Of a stretch of 64,000 bases of DNA, positions 44,410 through 57,060 are shown one piece after another (the stretch's first letter is position 1; every line of letters begins with the position of its first letter). The translations under genes were made by a program, and so were the position numbers. The stretch is taken from contig JAUPFV010000001.1 of assembly GCA_036936605.1 (NCBI GenBank), positions 217,277,530 through 217,341,529 on the forward strand, in the 5' to 3' direction. Source of the stretch: Limnanthes douglasii subsp. nivea (Eukaryota; Streptophyta; Magnoliopsida; Brassicales; Limnanthaceae). The notes beneath the pieces are model-generated. The model searched no databases. It was not told where the DNA came from and saw nothing but the letters and a program-made list of their open reading frames with translations.

Positions 44410-47400
44410 TTAACTTGTGATGCAATCCTGAACATACGGGTGACTCTGATTTAGATAACGTTCCCATAAAGTTTTATACCGTGCAATTCCCAATTCCAGC
44501 CACGGTTTCATGTATCCATTGTAGTGAATCACTGCTGCACTCTCGATCAGACGATTATCAATGTTTGTGTCGTAACCCAATCCTAAAACATGCCACCTTC
44601 GATCGAGTGGTTCTGTTAGCCCGTAGAAAGCAAGAAAACCCGGAGGCAGTGTCCCTAGCTTCCACAATGTCTGATCAGAATTTTGCTCTACCCAGTAGTG
44701 ATATCGTGCCGTCACATTGGCTTTACTCCATGCCATTAGATCGAAAATATTCATACCAAAAGCCCATGCGCACGTTTGTGGATCAAACTTTGAGCTAATA
44801 AGCGGGTTTGAGAAATTGAGATACTTGTAATACCGATGAAAAGCTTCGAGACAGGTTTCTACTGCTCCGTTGACGTTTTCATGCAAATCCAGCGAAAATA
44901 GCGGTGTTAGATCTTTTTGAACAACGACGTCATCATCGAGAAAAACTATTTTCTCCAGTTGGGGATATATCTCAGGGATGTAAAAGCGAAGATGATTCAA
45001 CATTGATACATGCTTTGAATTCCAAAATTTTGAATTTTGAAAATCTGAACCATGTTCTTGTTTATACATTGGAGCATAAGAAGAATTCAACCAAGAAAAA
45101 TCTTCCAACTTTTGCACCTCAATAGTAGAACCTTTGAAGTCGTTAATGCGGAACCAAGCTTGCATTGCTCCATAGCTCACTTCGTCTGTGACTATATGGA
45201 AAACAAGTTGTTTTGGATGATCAGCGTTGGAAACTGTAGAATTCACAACTACAGAAGAAGCCACGACGTTATCTGAAAAGATGCAGAAATGGTATAGATT
45301 GTTGTCCACAAGTCGAGGAGAATTTCTCTCCTCGTCGACTAGTAGTTGAAGAGACAGTTTTTTAAGCCAATCAGAGGTGAGCTTGACCGTTAAGCAATGG
45401 AGGCTCTTAGGCAGCGCTTCAGCGGCTAATTGCCCAAACACTGTGCTCTGTACTGTTGCTGCATTTGCACGCTCTTCAAGAGCTTGGATATGAGATTTCA
45501 TTGTAATGATTGTGGTTCCAATGTCGTAATGAGCATCCTGGGCCTTAAAGATTAAAGACGATAGACTTGTAATTATCGGCTGTGCTTCAGTTACTGTAAT
45601 TGGATGTCCTCTCATTGCAACTTTAGAGAGCAAAAGCTGGCAATTTCTAATTTTCGAGCTCAACTCCCAAGCAAGGTGAAGATTGTTGTGTTCTTTTGCA
45701 ATTATAACATAAGCCTTGGCAAGTGTCATTTGCTCTGCCAACTGCCGAGAAAACGAGGTAGCACTAGATAAATCTTCGGTGAAATTCAAATTTGCAGTGA
45801 CAACCTTGTCTATTATTGTCTCTCTCTCGTGCTGAAATAAAGGTAAAAAAGAACTGAGTAAGGCTTCAAGGAAACAAATCTGAAACCCAAAATCAGGTTA
45901 ACATGTAGACATTTCAATTTCTTGCAAGAACATTCCAGTAAAAGTGAAACACAAAAGAACGTCAAAGAAACAAGTGGCTCGAATGTTAAGAAAAAGATTA
46001 ACGAATTCTGGTTCCCCTCTAAGAGTAGTCAGGTATGACCTTTTCATATCATAGTTATATACAAGAAGGACTACTCTTTCTTCAATTATTATAAAAAACT
46101 GTAGAAAGATTAGATTCGGCCATCAGATCTACAGCACATGAATGTGTAGTATATTGGATGAACACTAAAATCAGTAATAAATTATGTATAATTTATATCA
46201 AGATTTTGCCAAGGAAGTAAGATTTTGCCAGAGCAAGTGTTTAAAACCATATAGGTATTTTGCAAGCATTTATATCAAGATCTGTATACTCTATCCGCAG
46301 GTTAGCTTAGAAATTCGATGAAATGGAACGAAGTTGATTCACAAAACTGGAAAAAATTCTTTCATTCTTGCTTTCTAACTATTTGGAAAAAATTGGGAAC
46401 CAAACTGGGTTCCTAAGTTTCGCAACTGTATGATACCTAACTTTGTTTTTAACAAAATTGAATTATTTGAGGAGCAACAGAGAGAATGTATCTCATCTTA
46501 AGTTTTCTATCGTTCTCTTAATAGTCGTAAAGAATCTTTACGATCATATCTTATGATACATATCATTTTCAAGCTTAAACCATGTTGGATATCTTAAGAA
46601 TTCCTTTATCTTGCTATACACTAATTGGATTTAAAGATACACCGCCTGTATCTTACGAATTCGCTATGTATCATAGGACACAAAGTGAATATAAGAAATA
46701 GTTATGTTTTTCTTAAGGATTTTATCTGATTTTGTTATATATTATATTTATTGTATTGATTATAAACAAATTTCACCACAATATCTGCTATCTAAAACTA
46801 AAAGACAACCTCAATTTCGTTATATGATCGGATATAGGAGTACTACTATATTTATTATATGTTTTAACTTTTCTTCAATTAAATTTGTATATCCTGTTTT
46901 CAGGGATTATTCTTAAATTTATGTGTATCAGGTATTATGTAGCGTATCTTATGATACAATAAGATACACAAGACGTGATACACGTAGAATTCATACACAA
47001 TTTGACAACTATGTTGTTACAATATATTGATTCGAAGAAAAATAAAAATAATAAAGAATAGACCAGACTTTTCTTCAACAACAAATATGAAGAAGACACC
47101 TTGTTGCATAGACGCAGAATATGCATCATCAACGAAACTAAATGGCAAGTCTAAAGAATGATAAATGCCATGATGATAATGTCACTAAAGCTCATACTAA
47201 TATAAAATCCAAAAGTACAATACAATCCTACGATTTGATGATCTTAGTGGCATCTGAAGACTCTTGTCGAGGTCGTTTCTCACAAGACTAAGATATAAAT
47301 ATCAGATGAAGGATGGTGTATCGTTTATGACTCGATTGAATTTTGGTTTTGCTCACAAAAACAGAACCCATCAGTTTACCGAATCAACAAAGTGCGAAAG

Positions 47401-48469
47401 AAAAGAATCCGTTGAATTTGTACAGCACTACAGCTCCTAGCCACGACTAAGAGTCATCTGAACTGTGTACGATTCAAGATTCATCCTAACAACTTCACTT
47501 TGATAATAATGACTGAGATATCATTCCTTAAACAGTTCTTTCAAAACTTCACTGGAAGCACCATCTCAAACAAGGCGTGGCGAGATTATTAGAAACAAAA
47601 GAACCACACAGAAAAAATAAAAAATACTTGAAACAGCTAATCTGGATGCAGTTAAACCTAAACTACCATTAGATGTGATGCCAAGCGGCGCGACCATGAT
47701 GTCCATAATTACTCTACCATTTACTCAATTTTATCACACGTATCAGTTTTCTCTTCCGTTTTGTCATTAGTGATAGTTAAACCCTAGACCTCATACAGAA
47801 ATAAGACTAGAAATACCAGTTGAGCAAAACACTCAGACGTAAAACCAGAAATGTACCTAAATAAACCAAAAACCGCGAAAACTCAGCATCCAAAGTACCC
47901 ATCTTTCGTGGTGGCATGATGTAAACTTAACAACAACTACGACACAGGTGTGATAACTTACGTGTGGTTTTCAGATCAACACAAAATATATTCCTTTAAG
48001 ATGGTGTAAGCTAAAGCAACCAAATTTTCCTAAAATGAAGCACCATAACACTTGAGGAGACATGACAGACTATGAACAAAAAAAAACAACTTTCAATTAC
48101 CACAGATGACATCTCAATCACAATCACAATGCACAAACAGATGTATAATCAGAACTAGAATTATCTACCACTTCAGCCGACAATCTTCAATCCAAACAGT
48201 ATCATCAACCTAATAATAAAATCGACAAAACAGATATACGAAAGCAAGGTACAACCTAAAGAGTTTGAGATTAAAAAGGATCATGTATGTATGTAAAGCA
48301 AAATCACCTTGATAAATGACTGCTCAACCTGATCTTCATACCGATTCTGATGGATGGCGAACATGATTAACCCCGCAACAGAGAAGGAACCCATAACAAC
48401 CCAGAAACAGATCCAACGCGAGAATCTCTTTCGACTCGGGCGCCGGTACTCCGCCGGGCGCCTCCGCAT
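44410..48469 (-). CDS. GAUT11: GAUT11-like galacturonosyltransferase (GT8)
   Basis: Two exons: 48469-48308 (54 codons) and 45831-44410 (474 codons with stop), joined in phase 0 (ATCAAG|GTGATT..TTTCAG|CACGAG), giving 527 aa. The N-terminus is a short basic cytosolic tail (MRRRPAEYRRPSRKR) and one membrane anchor (about residues 19-38), so a type II Golgi protein. The stem reads FSRQLAEQMTLAKAYVIIAKEHNNLHLAWELS, typical of GAUTs. The GT8 domain follows: FHIVTDEVSYGAMQAWF, the metal-binding FLDDDVVVQKDLTPLF, NGAVETC, CAWAFGMNIFDL, TLWKLGTLPPG, GLGYD, and the C-terminal AVIHYNGYMKPW. GAUTs transfer galacturonic acid from UDP-GalA to homogalacturonan. The loop before HVSMLNHLRFYIPEIYPQ seems shorter than I recall for GAUT11. 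It is intact; the downstream neighbour is transposon DNA, and the USP-like gene lies 434 bp upstream. Confidence 0.92.
45832..48307 (-). other. 2.5-kb intron of the GAUT11-like gene
   Basis: The intron separates the anchor-encoding exon from the rest of the gene. It is AT-rich. About 46428-46990 is enriched in GATAC/GTATC words, often as GTATCTTATGATAC-like near palindromes, which may mark a small non-autonomous transposon. No other gene was seen inside. Confidence 0.7.
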
Positions 48470-48902
48470 CTTTCGGTTGTTCCTTCCACAATTCTCACAA
48501 AACGCAAATCCAAAACTTCACTCACAGAAAACGAAAACCGATCTCTCAGATTCGACCAAAACCAGTAACGAAACACACCATCGAACCCGGATTGAAAAAA
48601 AAAACGAAATTGATTTGATCTGTAAACTGGGTTTTCGATTATGTGTGGAGTTGAAGCATAAGAGTGTGAAGAGTTATAACAGCAAATGGTATATTTTTTT
48701 CAGGAAGGTGTGCTTTTTGTTTCGCTATGTCAAATAATGTGGTGGGGGAAGAGAAATAAATAAAAACATAAAAGGAGATCGGCACAAATGAAACCATGTG
48801 ATAATGTTATTCGTTGTAATTAATATTATATCTTGATAATTCATTTTATTTATTTATTTTCCAACTTTATAATATACATGTGCCGATAAATTTGGAAAGT
48901 TA
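48470..48902 (-). promoter_or_regulatory. Promoter and leader of the GAUT11-like gene
   Basis: A 433-bp interval between the USP-like stop and the GAUT11-like start, both genes being on the minus strand. It must contain the GAUT11 leader and core promoter and the USP 3' UTR. No clear TATA box was found. Confidence 0.5.
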
Positions 48903-49806
48903 CTATGCCAAGAGCCAAAAGTTTTTGTGACGTTTAGTGGTGATCAAGTAGCCACCACCAGTCTTGCTACTCTTTCGTCGCACGGCAATTGTCAAGCACG
49001 GAGCATTGTGGATGCAGTATTCGGCTACGTCGCGCTGATTACCGATACACCTCTTGAGTAATCGTAAGATGGATGATTTCTTCTTTTGGCCAAGGACGAG
49101 AAGTGAGACACCGTGCTTCTTTGCTGCTGCTACTATAATTGCTCCCTTTTCTTCTTTTACATCTACTATTGCTGTTTCAACTTCAACCTATACGTTTTCA
49201 TGTCAAGAATAACAACTCAAAATCAAGCCTTCTTCCGATATTGAATTTGTATTGTTGTTTAGTCTAATGTTTCCAAAATGTTTCGTGAAATCTCCGGAAA
49301 TGATAGTTCATATGAATATGAGTAATGGACTAACCCCTGGCTTTATTGTTTCACACATATTCCTCAACGAATGAAGGAGCTGATTAGCCCTTAGATCGAG
49401 CCTCCCATCCAATTTTTTACCTGCTAAATAAAATGTTTATGAAAAAAACACATTTAGCTTCTTATCGAGACGAAGTCAATTCTACTCGACCAAGTGATTC
49501 GATAACTTCACCTGTCTTTGTGACATACAAAAGAATGATGGAATCTTTAGTTTGGACACTGTGAGACAACGCCCATTGAAGAGCTCCCTTAGCTGCAACA
49601 TTCGAATCAACGACAACCATAACCTTATTCCCCAATTCGTCATCCTCTATATTTTCATCATCATCTTCTTCTTCCTCTTTGTGGCCCAAGAACTCGATTC
49701 TTTGATCTCTTTCAAAGGAATCCGAGCTCAGTTTACGTCGAGTAGATGGTGAGCGGAGGGCTTGGCTAAGGTTAAGTTTTGGTGATTTCTGTAGTGAGCC
49801 ACCCAT
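48903..49806 (-). CDS. Universal stress protein A-like domain protein
   Basis: Three exons: 49806-49512, 49420-49335 and 49187-48903, with phases 1 and 0 matching, giving 221 aa. The N-terminus MGGSLQKSPKLNLSQ is followed by a basic Ser/Arg region and an acidic run (EEEEDDDENIEDDE). The USP fold then starts at KVMVVVDSNVAAKGALQWALSH. Exon 3 carries EEKGAIIVAAAKKHGVSLLVLGQKKKSSILR and ends IAVRRKSSKTGGGYLITTKRHKNFWLLA. The tail GGYLITTKRHK.FWLLA is characteristic of a plant subfamily also annotated as adenine nucleotide alpha-hydrolase-like. Such proteins are thought to bind nucleotides and take part in stress responses; the biochemical role here is unknown. Every splice junction preserves the frame, so the gene looks functional. 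Confidence 0.88.
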
Positions 49807-50519
49807 GTTTATTTTTTCTTAAAATTGAGCACAAGTTTTTGGGTATTAGTCTAGTTGTTTATATATGTACTAATGAATGGTTGATAGAGACGTGCTCGTT
49901 GTTGGACTGACTTTTATAGTTTATGTGCCTTCATTATGAGCTGATCCTGTGTATTATTGTGTGGTGGGGTTTGTATAGGACGTGCTTAGCATGAAAACAT
50001 TGAGTTACCATGCAGCTTCTATTTTATCATTATCTTGATTTATGATCTTGGAATACCTTTTATAATACTACACGTTTGCAAGCTCAATAATGATGATTAC
50101 ATCACTAATTATTCAAGTATATAGGTCAATAAGCCAAATCCGGACCGGACCGGATCAATAACGGCCCTACGGATAAGTAATCGCTGATCCGAACATACGA
50201 TATTTTAGTTCGAGACGGCATAGAACTCAATAAAATACACTTGAAAAGATAATAAGTGACATTTTTCAAGCATAACTAGAAACTATTTGTCAATTTGGAC
50301 ATCGTACAAATTGAGTCTAATCGAGAGCGCTATTTGACATTGTCAAAGCAAATTTGTTCATGGCCTCATTAGTGTACAGTACACAATCAATAAGTGACTC
50401 ATAAAAAAATGGAAATTAATGTAGCAGTGCTAGCGAAACATTACAAGATATAGAGAAACATTATTGACTGTCTTATTTTAATCCAGATAGACCAATTGAC
50501 TAATTAGATGGAACCAAAC
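49807..50519. other. Intergenic space between SEP-like and USP-like genes
   Basis: About 700 bases that hold the promoter of the USP-like gene (right of 49807, read leftward) and the 3' UTR of the SEP-like gene. About 50130-50190 contains GGACCGGACCGGATC words typical of plant repetitive debris. No gene was seen. Confidence 0.5.
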
Positions 50520-52707
50520 TCAGATCATCCACCCAGACCCAGGTAAGTAACCTTGTGTACTCAGGTTCTGACCATATATTGTCTCACCATTATACCTACA
50601 CAAGAAATCATAACAAATTGGAACCAAGCTGAATAATTATGGTTTCAAATATCACATCATATATATAAATGTATACCCGAATTGCACCGGGGAATTTGGA
50701 GCCAAAGGATGATAAAACCCCTCAAAATGAGGAAGAATTTGCTCACACGGTATGGTTGGGCCACTTTCTTGCCATCCTAGCCGCATATTGATCTCCTCAA
50801 ACTGGATGTTCAATTTGACATATCAAAAAAGAGCAAGAATTGCGATATGCTATAGACTGTAGTTATCGAGCCAAAATAAATGCGAATAACTGTGGTTTGA
50901 GGAAAGAAATTAGTACCTTCCTTGTCAAGGCTCTATTAGTTTCCACAAGCATTTGTTCCTATTAAGTACAAAATAAGAATAGAATCTGTATGTTTTACCA
51001 TATACATAAATTAAGAAAAAAAAATCTCTATATGCTAATATCAAGAGACGAATACCCGGTTCTGAAGATCAGCAAGATGACCAAGCATGAAGCGAGTCTG
51101 AATATATTAAGAAAACCAAATGTGTAGGTATTTTTGTAAGGACTCAGGGCAAAGCTATATACTTACAACTCATATTTTTGTTGTTAAGTTTTGTGGGTTA
51201 CCTTTGTTGATCTAACTTGGTGCAACGATGTTTGCAGTTGATCCTCAAGTTGGTCAAGCTCCTTGGCGTTTAATGCACCTAAATCATCGCCAAGAATGCA
51301 TCTGCAGGTAGATTGATGTACACATGTATACATACGCATGTTCAGACAGTAAAATATTTATTAGATACCACTATTGTCGCGTGACATTGCGCGTTTGTTT
51401 ACCATTGATTTATAATTAATTTACTTTTTTTTATAGCGAAGCCATTAGACAATATTGATATTGTGAACAACTTTAGAAAGCATTTTACCTTTGCGATTGC
51501 TGCAATAACTCTACTCTTGCTTTCAGCTTCAGATACTCCTGATATCCGCTCTGTTAGATCGACAAGTAAAAATAATATTCATCGACTAGAACATGTTAAG
51601 TTTTAAAATTAAGGCTTTTAGACAATAGCCAAAAAGATTCAATAAGAAAGGGTACCTGTGATTCATCAACTGGTTGGTTGGACTGAGCCGAAACGTAATT
51701 GCACTTGTTGTATTTTTCAAGTGTTTTTGGCATACTGAAACGGGACGACAACCCAAAATATACCGATTAAAACACAAACACTTAATATAGACCGAGCAAA
51801 ATACGATATATATATTTGTTTTTCAAATCTTTTGCAAGTTTAGGTAATCAAGAGTCTTGATTGTGTTGTGGCATATATTTTTACTTGATACATCTTTACT
51901 TCTACATATTAGTAGCACATATGTTAGACATGTTAGCTATGAAATATATTTCGTTCATGTCATGTCACATAACTGCACAACCAACGTTTTTAAGAATTAT
52001 CCTACATGCAAAGATTAAATTATCAGATTTGAAAAGAGCATCTCTTCTTTCTCTCTCTTTTCCTGACCACTTGTTTTATAGAGTCCAGCTAGCAGTCTCA
52101 AAGCACTTGAAGACATCACATCTCTGTAAATCAAATCTTAACAGTATGTATGCTACAAGAAATGTAAACTAGGGTCATACAAGAAGGAACTGCACAGATC
52201 TATTAACAACAAACATCCATATATAAGCAGAAACCATTTCAACAAAACTAGTCTAACATATTACACAAAAGTACTACAATTCAATGAAAAATAAAAATGA
52301 AAATATTATTTTTTTACTCAAATAAATAAAACCCTCCAAGCACAACAGATCAATGCACAACAAGGTATGTAGATCAAATGATTTCCCCATCTAGAAGCAA
52401 AGAACTAAATCTTGAAACCCTAACTTGTACGCTTTCTTTTGTATGTAGAAAGTTAGAAAGTAGAAAGAAAAAGAGAGAGATAAGTAAAGGTTGAGAATGG
52501 TGTATATGTATAGTATTTATACCTAGGGCTGCTACAGAACTCATAAAGCTTGCCACGGTTAGAGAAAATAATGAGAGCAACTTCAGCATCACAAAGAACA
52601 GAAAGTTCATAAGCTTTTTTTAGAATACCATTTCTTCTTTTGGCAAAACTAACTTGTCTATTTATTTTGTTCTCTATTCTCTTCAACTCTACTCTTCCTC
52701 TCCCCAT
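50520..52707 (-). CDS. SEPALLATA-class MIKC MADS-box transcription factor
   Basis: Eight exons: 52707-52523, 51734-51656, 51550-51489, 51301-51202, 51097-51056, 50958-50917, 50801-50677 and 50595-50520 (185, 79, 62, 100, 42, 42, 125 and 76 nt), in phase throughout, giving 236 aa. The first six sizes are canonical for SEP genes. The MADS domain (1-60) begins [20 protein letters not shown] and includes [25 protein letters not shown]. The I region reads [21 protein letters not shown]. The K domain includes [17 protein letters not shown] and [21 protein letters not shown]. The C-terminal region ends [10 protein letters not shown], a variant of the SEP end motif. SEP proteins act in the nucleus as partners of floral A, B, C and D MADS factors. 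Placement in the AGL3/FBP9 (LOFSEP) side of the clade is likely from the [11 protein letters not shown] and VQFGYN segments but unproven. The large first intron (788 nt) is usual. Confidence 0.93.
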
Positions 52708-53519
52708 CTAGATATGTGTATTAAAGAGACTAGTACTTGTTTTTGGTGTTGTTGTTGTTGAAACTAGAGAAAAGGAAAGAAAGACTAGCTCTTTCTAGTG
52801 CTAGTGCTAGTTAAAGAGTGGAGAAGGATAATGTATGGAGTAGTACTAGTACATGTTAAAGAGAGAAATGGAAAGTCTATATTGATGAGTGATGATGACA
52901 TATGCTTTTATGTTTGGTTGGAATTCTGACACATGCAATAGTGTTAAAACCCCAGGTTTTTTCGCTGTAACATCTTCTGCCTGACACTATTTGTTTGTTT
53001 AATGTGCATTTCTTCTCCAATGATCTTCCGGGTAAACTATTATTCATAGGTTTACGTGTACCAACTTAAATATCTAGACCTACGTTTCAAATACAAATTT
53101 CACATTCAATGGGATTTTTATATATACATTAGTTATTTTTCTTTTGTTGATTGTGTTAGGGTATTGTGGATTTGAACTATACGATACCTACATTTAGACT
53201 ATCTAGTTTTATTATCATTTTGTCTAATTAAATAAAAACAATTAATTTTAAATTATATATCAAACTTATAATTTATAACGATAATAATATACTAACAGTC
53301 CAACATTTTAGTGATTAGACTCTATAATCTCAATAAGAATTATAATCTCTAATGAAATATTAAATTAATAAATAATAAAAGTCACAAATGAATGAAAAAT
53401 AATTAGTTTAATTCATAAACTAATAAGTAATTTAAACACTTAATATTCTAAACATAAATTATATTCTCACTAACCTAATTATAGAGAAAATAAGGGTCTA
53501 ATTTATTTTGTTTCTTCAC
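52708..53519 (-). promoter_or_regulatory. Promoter region of the SEP-like gene
   Basis: Upstream of the start codon the leader is rich in CTAGT/GCTAGT (about 52790-52815) and in CT/GA runs (52760-52880). The stretch beyond 53040 is AT-rich and otherwise empty. No perfect CC(A/T)6GG box was found by eye. Confidence 0.45.
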
Positions 53520-54169
53520 CCTAGTTCAGTTTTTGAATTGCCTATCCATTAAGGCTGATATCTCAATCATTCAGGAATAGTTTCACGCACAACTAGCAAA
53601 ACTCTATGAAATTTCGTAGCTTACTTTTTAATTGAGTGTTATAGTCATTCAATTCTTTCACTCGAATCCGCCGGTATAAACAACTACAATACATAAATCA
53701 GTAAGTAATTGTCTTATTTATTGTTTTTTTTTCACGTGAAGGAATAACCTTCGATCGTTGTATAGGGTTCACATCCATGAACTTATTCAAATGTTCCCTA
53801 CGTAAAGAGGTAACAACTCCTAAAGGTCTGTTCAGTTAGTTGGACACTTTAGTTGCAATAAGTGACTTATCTAGTGAACACTTGAGACGTCCATTGTCTG
53901 GAAGTGTACTAGAAGACCTAGTATCTCATTTGGTGGACTATATTAGACGAGTCATGTAGGAAAGGGATATGGGGCCTCATTACTTAAGAAACACTTATTT
54001 TGTTTGTATACCTCCCCCTCCCACCCCCAACCCCACAAAAGGATACCTCATATATTTTCTGATAGTGAACAACATATTGCATGACGCAGTTGTATTTACA
54101 CTCATCATACTCATGCACAAGTGTTTTTCATTGTTGAATGGTTTGCTTTAGTATGCCATGAAATAAATC
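53520..54169. other. Unassigned repetitive-looking DNA
   Basis: The sequence has the feel of an old transposon (for example at 53750-53960) but carries no domain I can name. It contains a C-rich patch at 54010-54040 and ends where the Gypsy RT fragment becomes readable. Confidence 0.3.
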
Positions 54170-56576
54170 AAGTACGACCATCACGGAAGGCTTCGATGTT
54201 TACATATATGACTTTAAACTAACAATAGAAGGCGATCGTGATCAATTGAAGGCTTTGATATCAATCACTCCTCTTCGGACAATCAAAGATATGCAAATAT
54301 TAACAAGAAGGTTGGCAGCTCTAAACGAGATTCATTTCAAGATATTTAGATAAATATGCTCCCTTTTCCGAAGTGTTACGACAATCAAAAGAATTTTCCT
54401 GGATAACAGAGTGTGATATTGCATTTACCAAGATTAAAGAATATTTATCATCACGAGAAGTTTTGCCTAAGCCACAAGTAGGAGAGAAACTATTTTTGTG
54501 TATTGTTGTATAGAATTATGCAGTTAGTATCGTGATGGTAAGGGAGGTATATGGATATAGTATACCAGTGTATTATGTAAGAAAAAGCTTGCTCACCTCT
54601 GAAAAAAGATATTTTAAGCTTGAAAACTTGGCTTTAGCTTTGGTTGTTGTTGCAGGGAAAATGTGTCCTTATTTTCAAGCTTGTTCGATCATGGTTTGAA
54701 CATTGTTCCCCTTGAAAAATGTGTTATAACGACCAGAAATTTATGACCGCATTATGAAATGGTTTGTTGAATTATGAGGATTATGATATTTTTTTACCCA
54801 TAGGACAGCTATTAAGGCTCAAACTTTAGCATATTTTGTGGTTGTATTCCATTCAAGTCGTTCTGATGAGGAAAGTTATATGAGTTCATTACAAGCATAT
54901 ACAGTATGGAAGTTTGACCCGATAGAGGCTCAAGTATATTACGATCAAGTGTAGGAGAACAATTGATTGCTTCTTCTGGGTAAGCTATGTACCAGACCAT
55001 ACGGTTTGGATTCAGTGAATCAAATAACAGAGCCAAATATGAGGCCATTTAAGTTGGATTAAGGCTTACGAGTATCTGTGGGGCAAAGAGAGTTCGTTTA
55101 CAGACAGATTCACAATTGGTATCAAATCACATCTTAGGGATATCTGAAGCTAAACAATAATAACTTGTCATGTATATGCGTGAACTACGAGGGTTAGTTT
55201 TTCTTTTGATGAAATTACTGTTGAGCACATTAACCGGAGGGGGGGGGGGGAATACTGCTGTAGATTATTTGGCAACTACTTTATATACTAAAGAATACCC
55301 CTGGATTATATTACAAGAGAGTCCACCTATATTGACGAAGTCAGAATAGTGTAAATATTCCGAGGAAGTGTTTGTGACTATTGAGAAAGATCGAGGAGAT
55401 TGGAAATTTGATATAATAGAGTTTTTACTTAAATGGACATTGCTTCTTGACACAAAATTAGCTCAAAGGCCGAGATTTAGATTCCATGGTCATACAATAT
55501 TAGATGGAATGTTGTCTAAGAAATCTTTAAGTAGGTCGCTGTTACGATGTTTGAGCAAGAACGAATCTAAAAAAAATTACCTTAGCTGCATGATGGGGAG
55601 GGCTCTACTCATTGTGTTCTTAAAGCTTTGACAATAAGGGTTTTGCAGGATATTAGTGGCCCACGATAATGAACGATGCTAAAAATTTAGTACAAAAAAT
55701 GTGATAATTATCAAAGAAAATTCTATTCATAAACGAGTTATACCTTTAATTTTAGTTTCTGAAGCAGTCTTTTTTTATAAATAGAATTGGATTTAGTAAG
55801 ACCACTGCCTATAGCTTCAGGAGGACGGCAAACATAGTGGTAGTGGGTTATTTTTTAACATGGGTTGAAGTCGAACATTGTCGGGCACAAAAGCTAAAAA
55901 TGTTATAAAATTCATTGTCTCTAATATTTATTACAGATTTGGGGTTCTTTGGAGAATCATTACAGACAATAGGCCACAGTTTAATAACATAAAGATGACT
56001 TATTTCTGTAATTTGAAGGAAATTACATAGTATTTTTCATTACCGTTTCATCCACAAGAAAATGGCCAGGAGAAGTCATTAACAAAACTATATTGGAAGG
56101 TTTAAAGAAATATTTGACAAATGTAGCTGGAAAATGGCCTAATTATCTTCAAGAGGTACCATGGGCTTATAGAACAAGAACTCAAGTTGCAACTCAAGAG
56201 ACTCATTTTGCGTTGGTATATGTGATGGATACAGTAAGTTCTATGGAGTCAACACTTCCATTTTATAGATTATTCAACTATTTCGAGGAAGTTAATGAGG
56301 AGGCTAGACGAACAGAGCTTGATTTGAATGAGGAAAAGCGGGTTAGAGCACATTTGAACATAATGCATTATAAAAATTTGATGAAGAGTCGCTACAATTT
56401 GAGGGTGAAATGAAAAGATTTTTAAGTATCAGACAAGGTTTTGAGAAAGGTTTTAAGAAGTACCTTATTCAGTGGCAGAGAAGATTAAGCCAGGCACATA
56501 TTACCTCCAGGATAAAGTGGGGAAACTTTTGCAGCACCCTTGGAATATTGAGCATTTAAAGTTGTATTGTGAGTAA
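54170..56576 (+). pseudogene. Tat-like Ty3/Gypsy pol, RT C-terminus to integrase
   Basis: Plus-strand blocks with shifts and stops. About 54238-54350 reads DQLKALISITPLRTIKDMQILTRRLAALNEIHF. About 54360-54680 is the connection and RNase H entrance (VLRQSKEFSWITECDIAFTKIKEYL and VYYVRKSLLTSEKRYFKLE). About 54995-55150 reads IRFGFSESNNRAKYEAI and LQTDSQLVSNH (RNase H). Integrase: about 55940-56060 reads FGVLWRIITDNRPQFNN; 56093-56413 is an open 106-codon stretch (AGKWPNYLQEVPWAYRTRTQVATQE); the end at about 56480-56576 reads TYYLQDKVGKLLQHPWNIEHLKLY and a TGA or TAA. Gag, protease and the catalytic RT half are missing or lie beyond recognition left of 54170. Confidence 0.75.
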
Positions 56577-56875
56577 TTTTTTCACGTTTATGATATCGTT
56601 GTTTTTATACTTGTATAGTTTTTAAGATGACATAATATTTCCTCTCTTTGTGGCTCAGGAAAGATTTAATAAGGTGTCATATATCCGGAATTATGAATAC
56701 AAGTTCCTTTGATTTGCTAAATTTTTCTAAGTATACCATGTGCTGGCTAAAAAAATTCATTTTTATGAGGTAATTTGTTTGAATCACGAAGTTAAAAGGT
56801 TAATAAATGATGATAAGAGTATTATTTCGGAAATAACTCAAGGACTGATCATCCTTGGGGTAATTTACAAAAACT

Positions 56876-57060
56876 AATTCGATGTGCTAGCGTTCAATAC
56901 AATTTTTTTAAAGGTGCCAATATAATTCGAGATGCTAACGTTGATTAAATTATTTTTCGAAGTGGCGATATAATTCGAGGTGTTAACGTTCATTATAGAA
57001 TTTTTGAAGTGCTAATATAATTTGAGGTGCTAACATTTACCAAAACATTATACAAGGTAC
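56876..57060. repeat. About 55-60-bp minisatellite in the retroelement 3' region
   Basis: Three to four diverged units built from AATATAATTCGAGGTGCTAA, CGTT.AT and ATTTTTTGAAGTG (starts near 56880, 56932, 56970 and 57015). The array lies between the integrase end (56576, +) and the aORF stop (about 57256, -), the same relative place as the minisatellite at 30690-31015. Confidence 0.75.

Noticed and set aside
44481..45276. Plus-strand frames of 73-105 codons inside the GAUT11-like exon.
   Set aside because: Shadows of the well-supported minus-strand coding exon.
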